DNA of 64,000 nucleotides, from assembly GCA_002102555.1 (NCBI GenBank), contig MCFL01000070.1, forward strand, positions 60,595 through 124,594, in the 5' to 3' direction. Below are positions 1 through 11,500 of this stretch, in pieces; within the stretch, counting starts at the first letter, position 1; each line of letters opens with the position of its first letter. This DNA comes from Catenaria anguillulae PL171. Lineage: Eukaryota > Blastocladiomycota > Blastocladiomycetes > Blastocladiales > Catenariaceae. Position numbers and translations under genes: made by a program. The notes beneath the pieces were generated by a model. The model was not told where the DNA came from, did not search any database, and saw only the letters and a list, made by a program, of their open reading frames with translations.

Positions 1-510
1 ACCCGCCGGCTGGAAACACGGGTCGGGTGCATTCACCAGCGAAAAGTGCCGGGACGTGGCCACGTGCTTGCCGGCCAACTTGCTCAAGACCCTGCGAAGG
101 ACCCGATCCGTCAAGACCAATCCAGTAAACCAGGCGAAAAACGACACTTTGAGCACGCCCGTGACAACCGACGCAACAATGGGCGTGTGATGAATCCTGC
201 GCGCAATGGGGGTGGCGACCGACGAGGCGGCAAGCAGCAAGCGGACAATGGCGTCGAGCGAGTGGGCGACACGCCGGTGGATGGCGAGGCCAGACACAAG
301 CAGGCCCGCGCCAAAGGGCAAGGTGGCGGCGAGAACGGCCGAAGCGAGCGCGGGCAGCAGGAGCGAGTTCCAGACCAAGAGTGGCAGAGAGACGAGGGAG
401 GCAACCCACACAACGCCCAGCGTGATGAGCCATAGAGTTGAGACGAGCGGGCGGTTGCCGCTGGCGGCATCGGCGTCGGCGGGGTCGTGGTGGCGGATGT
501 GGATCGTCAT
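1..510 (-). CDS. Partial polytopic membrane protein, N-terminal 170 residues
   Basis: The reading frame starts at the ATG at 510-508 and stays open to the window edge, so the C-terminus is missing. After a short polar start (MTIHIRHHDPADAD) there are several hydrophobic stretches: LVSTLWLITLGVVWVASL at about residues 23-40, LLLPALASAVLAATLPFGAG soon after, then one around IVRLLLAASSVATPIA and one around VLKVSFFAWFTGLVLT. Arg-rich loops separate them, as expected of an integral membrane protein. I recognise no family. The closest downstream neighbour on this strand is KRR1, 275 bp away, and no functional link is apparent. Confidence 0.6.
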   Translation of the reverse strand, partial: MTIHIRHHDPADADAASGNRPLVSTLWLITLGVVWVASLVSLPLLVWNSLLLPALASAVLAATLPFGAGLLVSGLAIHRRVAHSLDAIVRLLLAASSVATPIARRIHHTPIVASVVTGVLKVSFFAWFTGLVLTDRVLRRVLSKLAGKHVATSRHFSLVNAPDPCFQPAG

Positions 511-785
511 GTTCGCGGGTGGTCACACCACGCTATTCACTCTATACCGAGAGGCTCGGATGCCTGCATGTGCGTGAGATGGAGAGCGAAAGTGAATGGA
601 TTTGTTGTGTTGGGAGCCAACCGGCGGCGGCGCACGCGGTGGCGTTCAAGAGGGCTATGATAGTGATGTAACCGAATCGCCCCAGCGCCCGCCTGAGAGC
701 ATACAGGAGCAAACCCAGACGATGACAGTTACAAGTAGATGTATCAAACAAGGAGTATATATAATTACAGACAGGCACACAAATC

Positions 786-2184
<1,399 letters not shown>

Positions 2185-2559
2185 TTTGCATGGGTGTGGG
2201 CATGCGGTTCATGGGTTTCCTATTGTTGGATTACGGACATCCATTCCGGCTCGACATTACATTGGCCAATGCAGTGCGATGGCAGTCGACGAGCCGGGTG
2301 GCGAGATGCATTCCGACCCACGTCGGGGTCACGTGGTCAATCTCCACAATCCGTCTGAGCCGTTGAGATGTGATCTCTGCTCGTCCGACTCCACTTACAG
2401 TCGACGGCAAACATTGATACAAAAGGGCAAGGTATCCCACGATCACCTCTGCTACCTGGTCGCATCTCTGCTGCGCTCTGGGCTCGCCGTCACACAACTG
2501 ACCCACTGACGAACTGACTCACACATACCGAGTCTCACTCATTCACATATTGAGTCAAC
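2185..2559. other. Divergent intergenic region between KRR1 and the NmrA-like gene
   Basis: The two genes start facing away from each other across 375 bp, so both promoters must lie here. I see no clear TATA box or protein-coding signal. Confidence 0.4.
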
Positions 2560-3868
2560 ATGTCGACAACACCGCCGCCGCCGCAGACCAAGCACACTGT
2601 GCTCGTCGTCCACGCTGACACGTACACGGGCCACTACATTGCGCGCCACCTCGTCATGGACCCGACGCTTCACGTCCGCATCACTGCGCGCCGCCGCGAA
2701 TCTGTCGAGGAGCTCGAACGCCTTGGGTGCGAGCTGCACATCTTGCGCGATTTCCCGCCCAACCCGAACGATCTCGACACTGTTTACGCCAAAGTCCAAT
2801 CCGTCGTGCTGGTGCCGCCCATGGTCAGAGATTTGGACAAGATTGTGCAGGCACACATGGACGCGTGCAAACGTACGGGTGAGCCGAGTCCCAGATCGAC
2901 TTCAACTCAAGTTGGTACCAAAGCCAAGGCCAACACCAACGCGACCGGTGAGACAAACGATGGAGTCGGACACCTTGTCTTCATGTCTGCAATCCGCGCC
3001 GACCGTGGATATCCGACGACTGACCTTTGGACTGCCCTTGACAAGGCTGACACCATTGTCCGTGGATTCACGCGCTTGGGCGGGTCGTCCGCATCCACCA
3101 TCCTGCGCATTGGCTACGTGCAGCAAAACCTCGTGACGCTTGCCGAGCTCATTCGCGCACGTGCCGTGCTGCCGCTGCCTATCGGGCATGAGGCCAAGGT
3201 GGCGCCTGTCAACTTGAAGGATATTGCGAGCGCGGTGCGCAGCGTGGTGCATGGCGGCCGGCGCGCGGGAGAGGCTGAGGGAAAGACGTTCAAGTTGACG
3301 GGCCCACAGGCTCTGACGGGCGAGCGCATGGCAACGTTGGCGAGCGGCCAGCTCGGGTTTGAGATTGTGTTTGTGAACATCAAGGACAAGGATATGCGGC
3401 AGATTCTTGGGACGGTCGCGGGCAGTACTGAAGAGGAGGTCGATGCCATGATGGCCACCTTGTACGTTGATCCCATCTTAGAGTCATGCTGGAGCTGGAT
3501 TCTGACTAAATCGCTCACATTGATTCTTGATTCGATTGCGTGTTTAGCAAGGACGTTCGCGACGGGTATCATGACACTGTGAGTGAGGATCTCGAGTACT
3601 TGTTGCCACGCCCGCCGCAGTCCTTGGCTCGGTTTTTCCGTGCGGTATTTACATGCCTTCCTTGTCGATTCTGCCTCTTCCATCGCTCACGCATTGCTCA
3701 ATCCTGGAACAGAATGCGAACCAATTTCGCCCCGAAATGCTCAAGCAATGGCGGCAACAGCAGAAAGCAATTCCCATCACGCCACTGGTCGGTGACCCGC
3801 TGTTGAAGGTGATGCTGAGCCGTCGTCGCAATTCGATGCAACGCTGGGTGCCGCATCAAGCACTCTAA
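2560..3868 (+). CDS. NmrA-like atypical short-chain dehydrogenase/reductase (3 exons)
   Basis: Exons are 2560-3461, 3548-3644 and 3713-3868, giving 384 residues. The first intron is GTACGT...TTTAG and the second GTATTT...AACAG. The N-terminus TVLVVHADTYTGHYIARHL looks like the start of a Rossmann fold, with a degenerate G-x-T-G-x-x-x-A nucleotide-binding motif. The middle (VGHLVFMSAIRAD, then STILRIGYVQQNL and INLKD-like VNLKDIASAV) follows NmrA/HSCARG proteins. These are usually NAD(P) sensors or oxidoreductases without the full SDR catalytic tetrad. The C-terminal exon encodes FRPEMLKQWRQQQ and a basic end. The substrate is unknown. The second intron border is less certain than the first. 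Confidence 0.75.
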
Positions 3869-4565
3869 ATCAACCAACTTTGTACATATTCTCTATCATC
3901 TCACCCTTCTGTTTGTTCTGTGTTGATTCCCTTGACTTGCGTGCTATGTTGGCGTGCTGTATCGTTCTCACCAACTCTCATCCCTCTCACTTCGATTATC
4001 CCGCTGGTCTGTGGTGTGGCTTCTGCTTTCTCTCCCCGTATCCAGTCATGCCGACTTGTATGAATTCACATCATCCTTCCTGGTCCGTTTATTGGGCTGC
4101 ATATCTGGTCCTCGCAGGCTTGCCATCGAAGGAGCCTCAGCCGTGTTCTAGAGCATGCTTCTCGAGCCAGGACGACGTTGATCAAAGTGAGACGTGCCAT
4201 GTGAGTACCTGTGCAGTTACTCAGCCACCGGCTACGCCTCTGTGAACCGCCACCAGCTTCTTCCATATTCCTTTGGCGTTTCAGGCTAAAGCGAGCGCGC
4301 ACGCTTACGTTTCTGTTTCTCGGCGCCAAAGTGCCGATGCCACGTTCTCTGGCCATCGCTGACGCCGACGATGGGCGGTGCTGACCACGCGGATCGGTCA
4401 ACTTCCGAACGGTCCGAAGCTGCAGTGAGAGGGACACGATGGGAGGACGCCAACGGTATAAAGTCCATCCGTCGCCCGCCCACCTCGCCCTCCTCTTCCG
4501 AGCGCAATTCAGGCAAACTCGCGATCTCGAGTCTCCATTCCAACATCACCGACTGTACTGCAACC
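3869..4565. other. Intergenic region upstream of the alcohol dehydrogenase
   Basis: It holds the 3' flank of the NmrA-like gene and the promoter of the dehydrogenase. Short open frames here show no family resemblance. A TATA-like box near 4456 is listed separately. Confidence 0.4.
4456..4463 (+). promoter_or_regulatory. TATA-like box of the alcohol dehydrogenase gene
   Basis: GTATAAAG lies about 103 bp upstream of the ATG at 4566, a plausible core-promoter distance for a short 5' leader. It is seen directly as a motif; promoter function is inferred. Confidence 0.45.
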
Positions 4566-5696
4566 ATGACCGTCTCTTCCGGCCCCGTTCAAATCACCGG
4601 CTACGCTGCCCACGCCAAGGGTGCCGACCTTGTGCCGTTCACGTACGATGCGCCCGCTCTCGGCGCCGACGACGTCCACATTGAGATCTCGCACTGCGGT
4701 GTGTGCCACTCGGACATCCACACGCTCGACGAGGGTTGGGGCCCGACCGCCTACCCTTGCATTGTTGGCCACGAGATTGTCGGTGCGTACCCACTTGTCA
4801 TTTCATACGTCCCGTGGCCGTCTTCTTCGATTTTGCTCACTTTTGCTTTTGTGATAACAGGCACCGTCCAAGCCATTGGCGAGCACGTCACTCACCTTGC
4901 CGTCGGCGACCGCGTCGGCGTGGGTGCCCAGTGCGGTGCCTGCTCGCGGTGCTCGACCTGCCTGCACGGTAAGGACAACCTTTGCGGCCACGGCGTCTTC
5001 ACGTACAACGCGACGCACCCGTCTGGCCGTGTTGCCTATGGCGGCTATGCCCAGGCCGTGCGTGTGCCTGGCGACTATGCCTTCAAGCTCCCCGCCGACT
5101 TGCCCTCGGACGTGGCCGCCCCGCTCTTGTGCGCCGGTGTGACTGTGTTTGCCCCGCTCAAGCGCCACATGTTCCCTGGCGCCCGCGTTGGTGTGGTTGG
5201 TATTGGTGGTCTTGGCCATTTGGCCGTTCAATTCGCCAAGGCTCTCGGCGCGTCCGAGGTGGTTGGTTTGTCGACGTCGGACCGCAAGGCCAAGGACGCG
5301 GCTGCCCTCGGTGCCACCAAGTTTGTGGTGCTCAACTCGCCCGAGGCGTTTGCTGCCAACTCCAACACGCTCGACATTATCCTTTGCACGGCGTCGCACC
5401 ACGACATGCCCTGGGACGCGTACGTCAACTTGTTGGATGCCGAGGGCAAGTTCATTGTTGTTGGTTTGCCCGAGGACTCGATCAAGATCAACTTGGCGTC
5501 GGTCATTTTCAGGCAGCGGTCGATTGTGGGCTCGCTCATTGGTGCCAAGAACGAGATTGTTGACATGCTCGACTTTGCCGCCAAGCACAAGGTCCGCCCT
5601 TGGATCGAGACCATGCCCATGACCGAGGTCAACACGGCCATTGCTCGTCTCCGCAAGGGTGATGTCACTTACCGTTTCGTGCTCAAGAACGAGTAA
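4566..5696 (+). CDS. Zinc-dependent alcohol dehydrogenase, CAD/ADH6 type (2 exons)
   Basis: Medium-chain dehydrogenase of 350 residues that probably interconverts aldehydes and alcohols with NADP(H). Exons are 4566-4782 and 4861-5696. The 78-nt intron (GTGCGT...AACAG) is a multiple of three and could be mistaken for coding sequence. Splicing it out gives HEIVGTVQAIGEHV. Motifs are the catalytic zinc ligands in HCGVCHSD and GHE, and the structural-zinc Cys cluster CGACSRCSTCLHGKDNLC. The Rossmann motif GIGGLGHLAVQFAKALGA follows. Length and motif order match cinnamyl-alcohol dehydrogenase/ADH6 proteins. The start is the ATG in CAACCATGAC, giving MTVSSGPVQITGYA. The frame is intact. Confidence 0.9.
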   Translation: MTVSSGPVQITGYAAHAKGADLVPFTYDAPALGADDVHIEISHCGVCHSDIHTLDEGWGPTAYPCIVGHEIVGAYPLVISYVPWPSSSILLTFAFVITGTVQAIGEHVTHLAVGDRVGVGAQCGACSRCSTCLHGKDNLCGHGVFTYNATHPSGRVAYGGYAQAVRVPGDYAFKLPADLPSDVAAPLLCAGVTVFAPLKRHMFPGARVGVVGIGGLGHLAVQFAKALGASEVVGLSTSDRKAKDAAALGATKFVVLNSPEAFAANSNTLDIILCTASHHDMPWDAYVNLLDAEGKFIVVGLPEDSIKINLASVIFRQRSIVGSLIGAKNEIVDMLDFAAKHKVRPWIETMPMTEVNTAIARLRKGDVTYRFVLKNE

Positions 5697-6080
5697 GTTT
5701 GCTGGACTCTTTAGCGCATGTGTGTCTTGATACTCGGATGTGTTGACTCGCCTGTTACCTCTTTTGCTTTACATGTGTGAATTTGGAAATCGCAATACAA
5801 GTTGGAACGTGAAAAAAAAAACAGCGCAGGTGAAGGTGGAGTGTTTGGAGTGAATGTATGTGAATAGAATGAGACAACATTCTTGATTTTGACGTGTTTA
5901 CATCTTTGGCGCAATCCAAAACTTGCGTTTGCTGCTGTCCGTTTTCCTTGAATAGCATTCCCATGTCCTCCGATTCTTCAACATGTAAGAAAGGTCAGAT
6001 ACGTGTCAAAGGACAGAATGTCATTGAAGTTCCCGTACCAAGTTACCGAGCGAGTACCATTGTGAATTAAGAATCATTCT

Positions 6081-6850
6081 TCACTGATCTGGTCCATTCA
6101 ATGACCAAACACACGTGCTCCTGGTTCGTGGGTGTGTCGCTTTTGACAAGGCTCGCAACCAGTTGACTTCTGGCCGGCACCCAAGGCGCATCCTTGGTCG
6201 CTGTTGCCGTATGGCGCGGTCAGCAAAGAGGGACTCGTTGGGAGTGACCTGGGTGAAATAGACCCGGGCCATGGCAGTGGCACCACTTTACATCTCGCGG
6301 GTGGTCACGGTGTAGATCTTTTGCAAGTTCTCATCTCGCAAGGCTTCTAACACGAGGACAAGACGGACGCCAGTGAAGAGGCCGAACACATAGCACCAGG
6401 GCACCCGCAGTCAGTATCAAGGGCAGCTTTCGGGTAGACCCGAAGGATGGAACCGTCGGGGCCGGGGATGGGGGCCAAGGCCAACGAGCTTGTTGGCAAA
6501 TGCGGTGATGCCGGCTTGGACGTGGATGTTGTTGTAGAACGGCACGAGCTTGGACTCCTCGGTGGTGCGCATGACTCCGGGAAGCGACTGAGAGAAGCGA
6601 GGATGAGATGGCCTGTGACTCTTGGCAAGTGAGCTCGGAGGCCGGACGAGGTATCATGTAGCCGAGGCGAAGGCACATGGCGAGTGGATGATCGGGGTTG
6701 GGGAGGAATGCATTCAGTTTGCTCGGTGGAGGTTGGCGATTGAAAAAAAAAAAAAAAAAAAAAAAAAAGATATGCGTGTAGTTGTGAGAGAAAGAGCTCG
6801 GAAGACACATTTGAGCCGTTGGCCAACCGAGCATCATGTTACGGACGTTG
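6081..6850 (-). pseudogene. Decayed gene of unknown family
   Basis: Several protein-like pieces line up on the minus strand in different frames. From the 5' side they are NPDHPLAMCLRLGYMIPRP (near 6680), VMRTTEESKLVPFYNNIHV then GITAFANKLVGLG (near 6500), PIPGPDGSILRVYPKAAL in another frame (near 6440), and VFGLFTGVRLVLVLEALRD then LQKIYTVTTREM (near 6350). An in-frame TAA follows the last piece, and the same frame continues with MARVYFTQVTPNESLFAD. The protein-like composition with at least two frame changes and one stop suggests a broken gene. I cannot name the family. A spliced gene with unrecognised introns is the alternative. Confidence 0.4.
6743..6768 (+). repeat. A26 homopolymer tract
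   Basis: Twenty-six consecutive A residues on the plus strand, just upstream (minus-strand sense) of the decayed gene pieces. It may be a retroposon tail or simple slippage. No target-site duplication was recognised. Confidence 0.7.
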
Positions 6851-7356
6851 GCAAACTCGACGCATGATATCGGCCCGCTAGAGCCTGGAGGCCGACCGGA
6901 TTAAGTGCCGCCACCCTCAGTAATACCATCATGCGATGCCGTGAACTTTAACGCTGTAGTCGAGCCACAGACCGTGCCTATCGCTTAAGAAATAATGATA
7001 TGTTCAAACGACGCAAGGCCAATCAAGCATCAACGAGCGGGGATGTGAATGCACCAAGCACAAAATCACAAGGACGACAAGCGGGCAAGGAAAGTCAAGG
7101 AAAACAACAGGACGATGGGGTAAACCAACCGCGTCGCAGCTCGGCGAACGGCAAAAAAAAAGAGAAAGAATGAAAGAAACACAAAAGATGCCGAGGACTT
7201 GGCCGAGCGAGCGTGCATGCGAGCGATCAGGACGAACTTGGGGGCGCTGAATCGCATGCCCAAGGGCGTGTGAGGCGAGCGGCGGATCGCAGGCAAGTAC
7301 AAACTCGGTTGCGTCAAGTCGATGGCCAAAATGAAAAGGCAAACGGAAAGCTGGTT

Positions 7357-7824
7357 TTAACCCGACTTGAACAAGAGAATGGCGATTTGACCGAGGTAGA
7401 AGTAAATGAAGTGCTGTGAAGTGACGCAGCAACATAATCGAGTCAGTCGGCAGTCCCAAAAAAAGAGAGATCGCCAAAACCCGCAGTGTGTGGACTGTCA
7501 CTGGCCGCGTACCTTGGTCTCGTGTGTGACATAGGATCCAAAGTTGCGGCCAACAACGCAGTGCCACGTCGGGTTGTACTTCTTGTCAAACTCGCGCTTG
7601 ATGAAGGCAGCCACGTCCTTTTCAATGTTGTACTTTTCCATGGCCTGGGTCGCGCAGTCGACAGCATCTTGCTCTGCATTCAGAGCCGCGCATGGCACGC
7701 ACCAGGTGTGAGCTGCATAAAAGAGGCACAAATGGGGCCAAGAGCCGACCAAGGATGCAAGAAGAAACGCACGCATTTCCTCGGACATGTCAGCGTTCTT
7801 GATGATTGCCTTGCGTTCGGACAT
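7357..7824 (-). CDS. Dynein light chain LC8 (DYNLL) (3 exons)
   Basis: Exons are 7773-7824, 7513-7673 and 7357-7413, giving 89 residues, exactly the family length. The first intron runs GTGCGT...TGCAG and the second GTACGC...CACAG. The protein reads [20 protein letters not shown], then [19 protein letters not shown], then [18 protein letters not shown]. This is near-identical to LC8 from other eukaryotes, including the partner-binding beta strand. LC8 is a dimerising hub subunit of cytoplasmic and axonemal dynein. It also has non-dynein clients, so it does not by itself prove a flagellum. The gene is intact. Confidence 0.96.
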
Positions 7825-8551
7825 TGTGGTGATTGGTGGCGAAAGTCTGGGTAGGTTGGGGTGGCGGCAGGTCGGAAGGATGTGGCGGATGGAACGATCG
7901 TATCGTTGCAAAAACGTTGCGCAGGGTTGTAATGGCAAGTTTCGTGGTAGTGTCCGAGTCGGTAACTGCTTGATGTCGCGAATTGATGTGTGTGATGATG
8001 GTGATTGGCCAAGTTAACGTGGAACGCTGTGGGTGGCGACAGGTGGATGATCGATAGACAACTGCTGGCTTTGAGCAGATGACGGATGCGACGGGGCGGC
8101 GGCAGGAGAAGAGCAGCCTCATTCAGCAATTCTCGGTACCCTGGCGGCTCATTCAAGAGTCCAACTGGCTCGCATTCTTTCCAAGGCGACCGAGGGCGTG
8201 GGAGCGACCGAGCTGCTGAGTGACGCGTGCATGGGCGCCTCCTGAATCCATCCCAGGCTCACATGATCTCACATGCTGGACGGTGCTTGAAGGTTCTTTG
8301 CTTCCTCGTCAACTCCACTCGAGCTCGTGGGTGGAACAGCCCCCCCCCCCTCATGATCCCAGCTGGGCAGGGCAATTATGATGTTCGCCTTGAGGTAAGG
8401 CGCAAGTTCAATCGTACATATTCAATTGCGATTGTACCATTGTACCAAAGACAAATAACGGCAGACTATAAACAACGAAAACAGTATCACAAACATAAGA
8501 AAAAGTCAACCAGAAGCCTATAAATACGACAATTCAGCGACCAAGTGGCAT
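7825..8551. other. Intergenic region with a C11 tract
   Basis: This 727-bp stretch lies upstream of LC8 and downstream of the LSD1-HMG gene. It contains an 11-nt C run at 8340-8350. No coding sequence was recognised. Confidence 0.4.
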
Positions 8552-11500
8552 TCACCGATTCCCAGCCGGCGGCAACCCACGCGTTCGTGATGGAGCTGGA
8601 CTTCGAGCATCACTGCCAGCCGATCCAGATCGGCCGCCAGCAGCAGATGACGGTGATCCATGCGCAGCCGCGCTCCTCTGCTGCACATACTGTTGGTACT
8701 GCCGATCGCCTGCCACGGTATTCAAGTACGTCTTGATTCCATCGGGCGGTGACTTGATGGTGTTGTGGTGCGAAGCGCTTGTTGTGGGAATTGTGCCGGG
8801 CGCAATCACGCCTGGTGGAGGAGCATGTGTTGATGACGAGCCCGTTGGCGGCGGCGGCGGCGGCGGGGACGTGCCGGCACTTTCGAATCGGTTGAGGCGA
8901 CTTGAGGCTTGGTAAAGAGCAAACGAGGGTGGCATGCCCGCGCTCGGCGACCCGAGAAGGCTTGTCGACGGTGAATGTGGAGATGATAATGCATGGTGGG
9001 AAACCGCGCCAGGGACCGACGATGAAGGGGTAGACGGATAGGAAGGAAAGAGAGCACGCGGACCAGGCAGCTTGGGCGAGGATGCGGACGCTGTACGGGA
9101 AGGTTGAATTGGAGGAATAACAGGGGGCTGCTTTGGAGAGGCAGACCGCGGCTGCACTGGTCGACCCGGAGTGTGAACGCCTGGTGGTCTCTGCTGCTGC
9201 TGTTGATGTCGTTTGCTTCCACCAGAGGGCGACGCTGGTCGTTGCTGGGGTGTCCGTGAATGATGCGACCCAGGTCGAGGCGATGAGCTCCGGGCCATGG
9301 GTGGCAATGGTGGGAACGGAGGCATAGGAATCACGCCAGCAGCACCCGCAGCAAGCAATCCATCTCTCCGTGCGTGCGGATTCTCTCCTGGTTTCAATGG
9401 CGGTGTGCCCGTCATTCTCGCCAACGGCGATGGACTCGTTAACCCGCCACCATCGTCACCAAGGCCATCCCGTCCAGCCGCCGCGGCTGACGCTGGAGAA
9501 GACTGCCCATCTGCAGATGCGAGCATTCTGGCTGAAATGAACAAGGTCGCCGCCTGCAACACCGGCGTCCCCACTTGCGACAAGCTCTCCTCGAGCTTTT
9601 CCAAATCCACCGGCACCTGTGCCTCCAAATGCGTCCGATACTCGCCAAGCCCCAAGGCCTCGCACTGCATTCGAAACACGTCCACGGCTTTTGCATACTT
9701 TTCTTGCATTCGGTCCACCTCTGCTTGAAAAATTTGCTTGGTCACCAAGTCAAGGTCACGCCACCGCTCGCCCATGCGCTGCCGGATCAAATGCCGCTCG
9801 TTGCCGGGCGTTTCGCGTCGCATGGCTTCCCAGCTGACGAGCTGGAACAACATGAACGGGTTCTTGGTCGGCGGCTTGGGCGGGATCGGCATGTACATGC
9901 GAGGAAGGGTCGGGTATTCCCCTCGCTCGTCAGGCTCGCCCGGAAATCGAAGCCGGTCGCTGGGCGTGAGATGGGTCAAGATGTGCTCGAAAAATTCAGT
10001 CGGAGTCGAGCACGTCACGGCGCATGGGGCTGTCGTTGACAGGTACTGAGTGCATGGAATGGTGACGTTGGTTCGTGACCAATTGCGACCAGGCAGAATT
10101 CGCCAAACGGCAGGGTCTTCGGTGACGGCAGCCGAAGTGGTTTGGGTTGCTGGTGGTCCGGTGGGCTTGTTCGCGACAAATGTCTTGTGGGTCGACCCTG
10201 GAGCATTCGGTTTTGACTTCTTTGCGAGCCGCTTTGGTTGGTCATTGGCCCCACCGTCCCCACTGTCCACGTCCTCCGTGGAATCGACGTCCGTCATTGA
10301 GACGGCCGTTGCTTGGTCCGGAAGACTGCCGCTGGAGCTCGCACCGGCAGAGGCCACGTGCCCAATTCCACCACGCTTCCGTTTCGTCGCAGGCGCAGCA
10401 AATACGTCCACTTGCATTGGCTCCTCGCTCGTCCCTGTACCACCACTCGCACCTGCCATGCCGTTGACGAGGGTTGCAAACAAGCTGTTCACGACCCCTC
10501 CCGCAATCCCGGAACTCATCCCAGCCAACTCGCCTCCGCCATGGTTGCCGTTCCGGCGACGCTTGAGAGCTCCGGCGCAGCCTCTACCACCTCCATGACG
10601 GCATCATCCTCAACATACCTCACCTCGCCAAACACGGCATTCGCCACCTCCGCCGCCGCCCTCATCCCGCTCAGCATGGCCCCATGCACCGTTGCGGGAT
10701 ACTCACGACATGTGTGCTCTCCCGCAAAATACACCGTGTTGCCCAGAGGCGCCGCCAAACGATCGTAATCCTCGCCAGACGAGCCCGTAGCCACATACGA
10801 GTACGACCCGCGCGCATACTCGTCATACGACCACCGTGTGACAACCGTTTCCAGTGGTGTGGGCACGTTGCGTGGGCCATAGATTTTGCGCAAGGCGTCA
10901 AGCGCTTCCTGCACAATTATCGTGTCTGGCGTGGATTCAAGGCGCACAGCCGCGTGGCCGGCAGACATGGCCACGAGCACGGGGAGTTTGACAACATCCG
11001 TCATGTTCCAGAACAAGTAGTTGCGTCCGCGGGTGGTGCTGTACTCGAGCGGGTTGGTTGGGTCGGGTGGGTTGGCGTAGCCAAAGGACTCGACGCTCGT
11101 GTCCCAGAATGCAGATTTGAACACGAGCACGACCTTGTTAAGGGTACCGAAACCGAGCCGCTGGATACTAGTTTGTTTTTGCTTTGGGAGATCGGGACTA
11201 AACTTGATCGAGCCTGACTTGAGAACGCCCAGTGGAGCCGTAATGATGACAGCATCCGCCGCGATTCGGGTCCCATCAGCGCATGTCACTTCGACATTGG
11301 AAGGCTCGGCCGAGGACTCGGCCAGCGTCGAAGAGCTGCTGCGCAATCGGCACTTGTGCACCTTGTTCCACCGGATTTGCGTCACGGGTGTGTTGAGTCG
11401 CAGGTCGAGGGCATCCGTTGCGATTCCATCGGCGTCGGCTCCGGCTTGGACGGCCATGGCACGGCAGCCGTAGGCAAGAGCGTGCGTGACTTGACCGTAT

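Noticed and set aside
7498-7938. 146-residue continuous frame at the dynein light chain
   Set aside because: It reads through the first intron. The spliced 89-residue form matches LC8 exactly.
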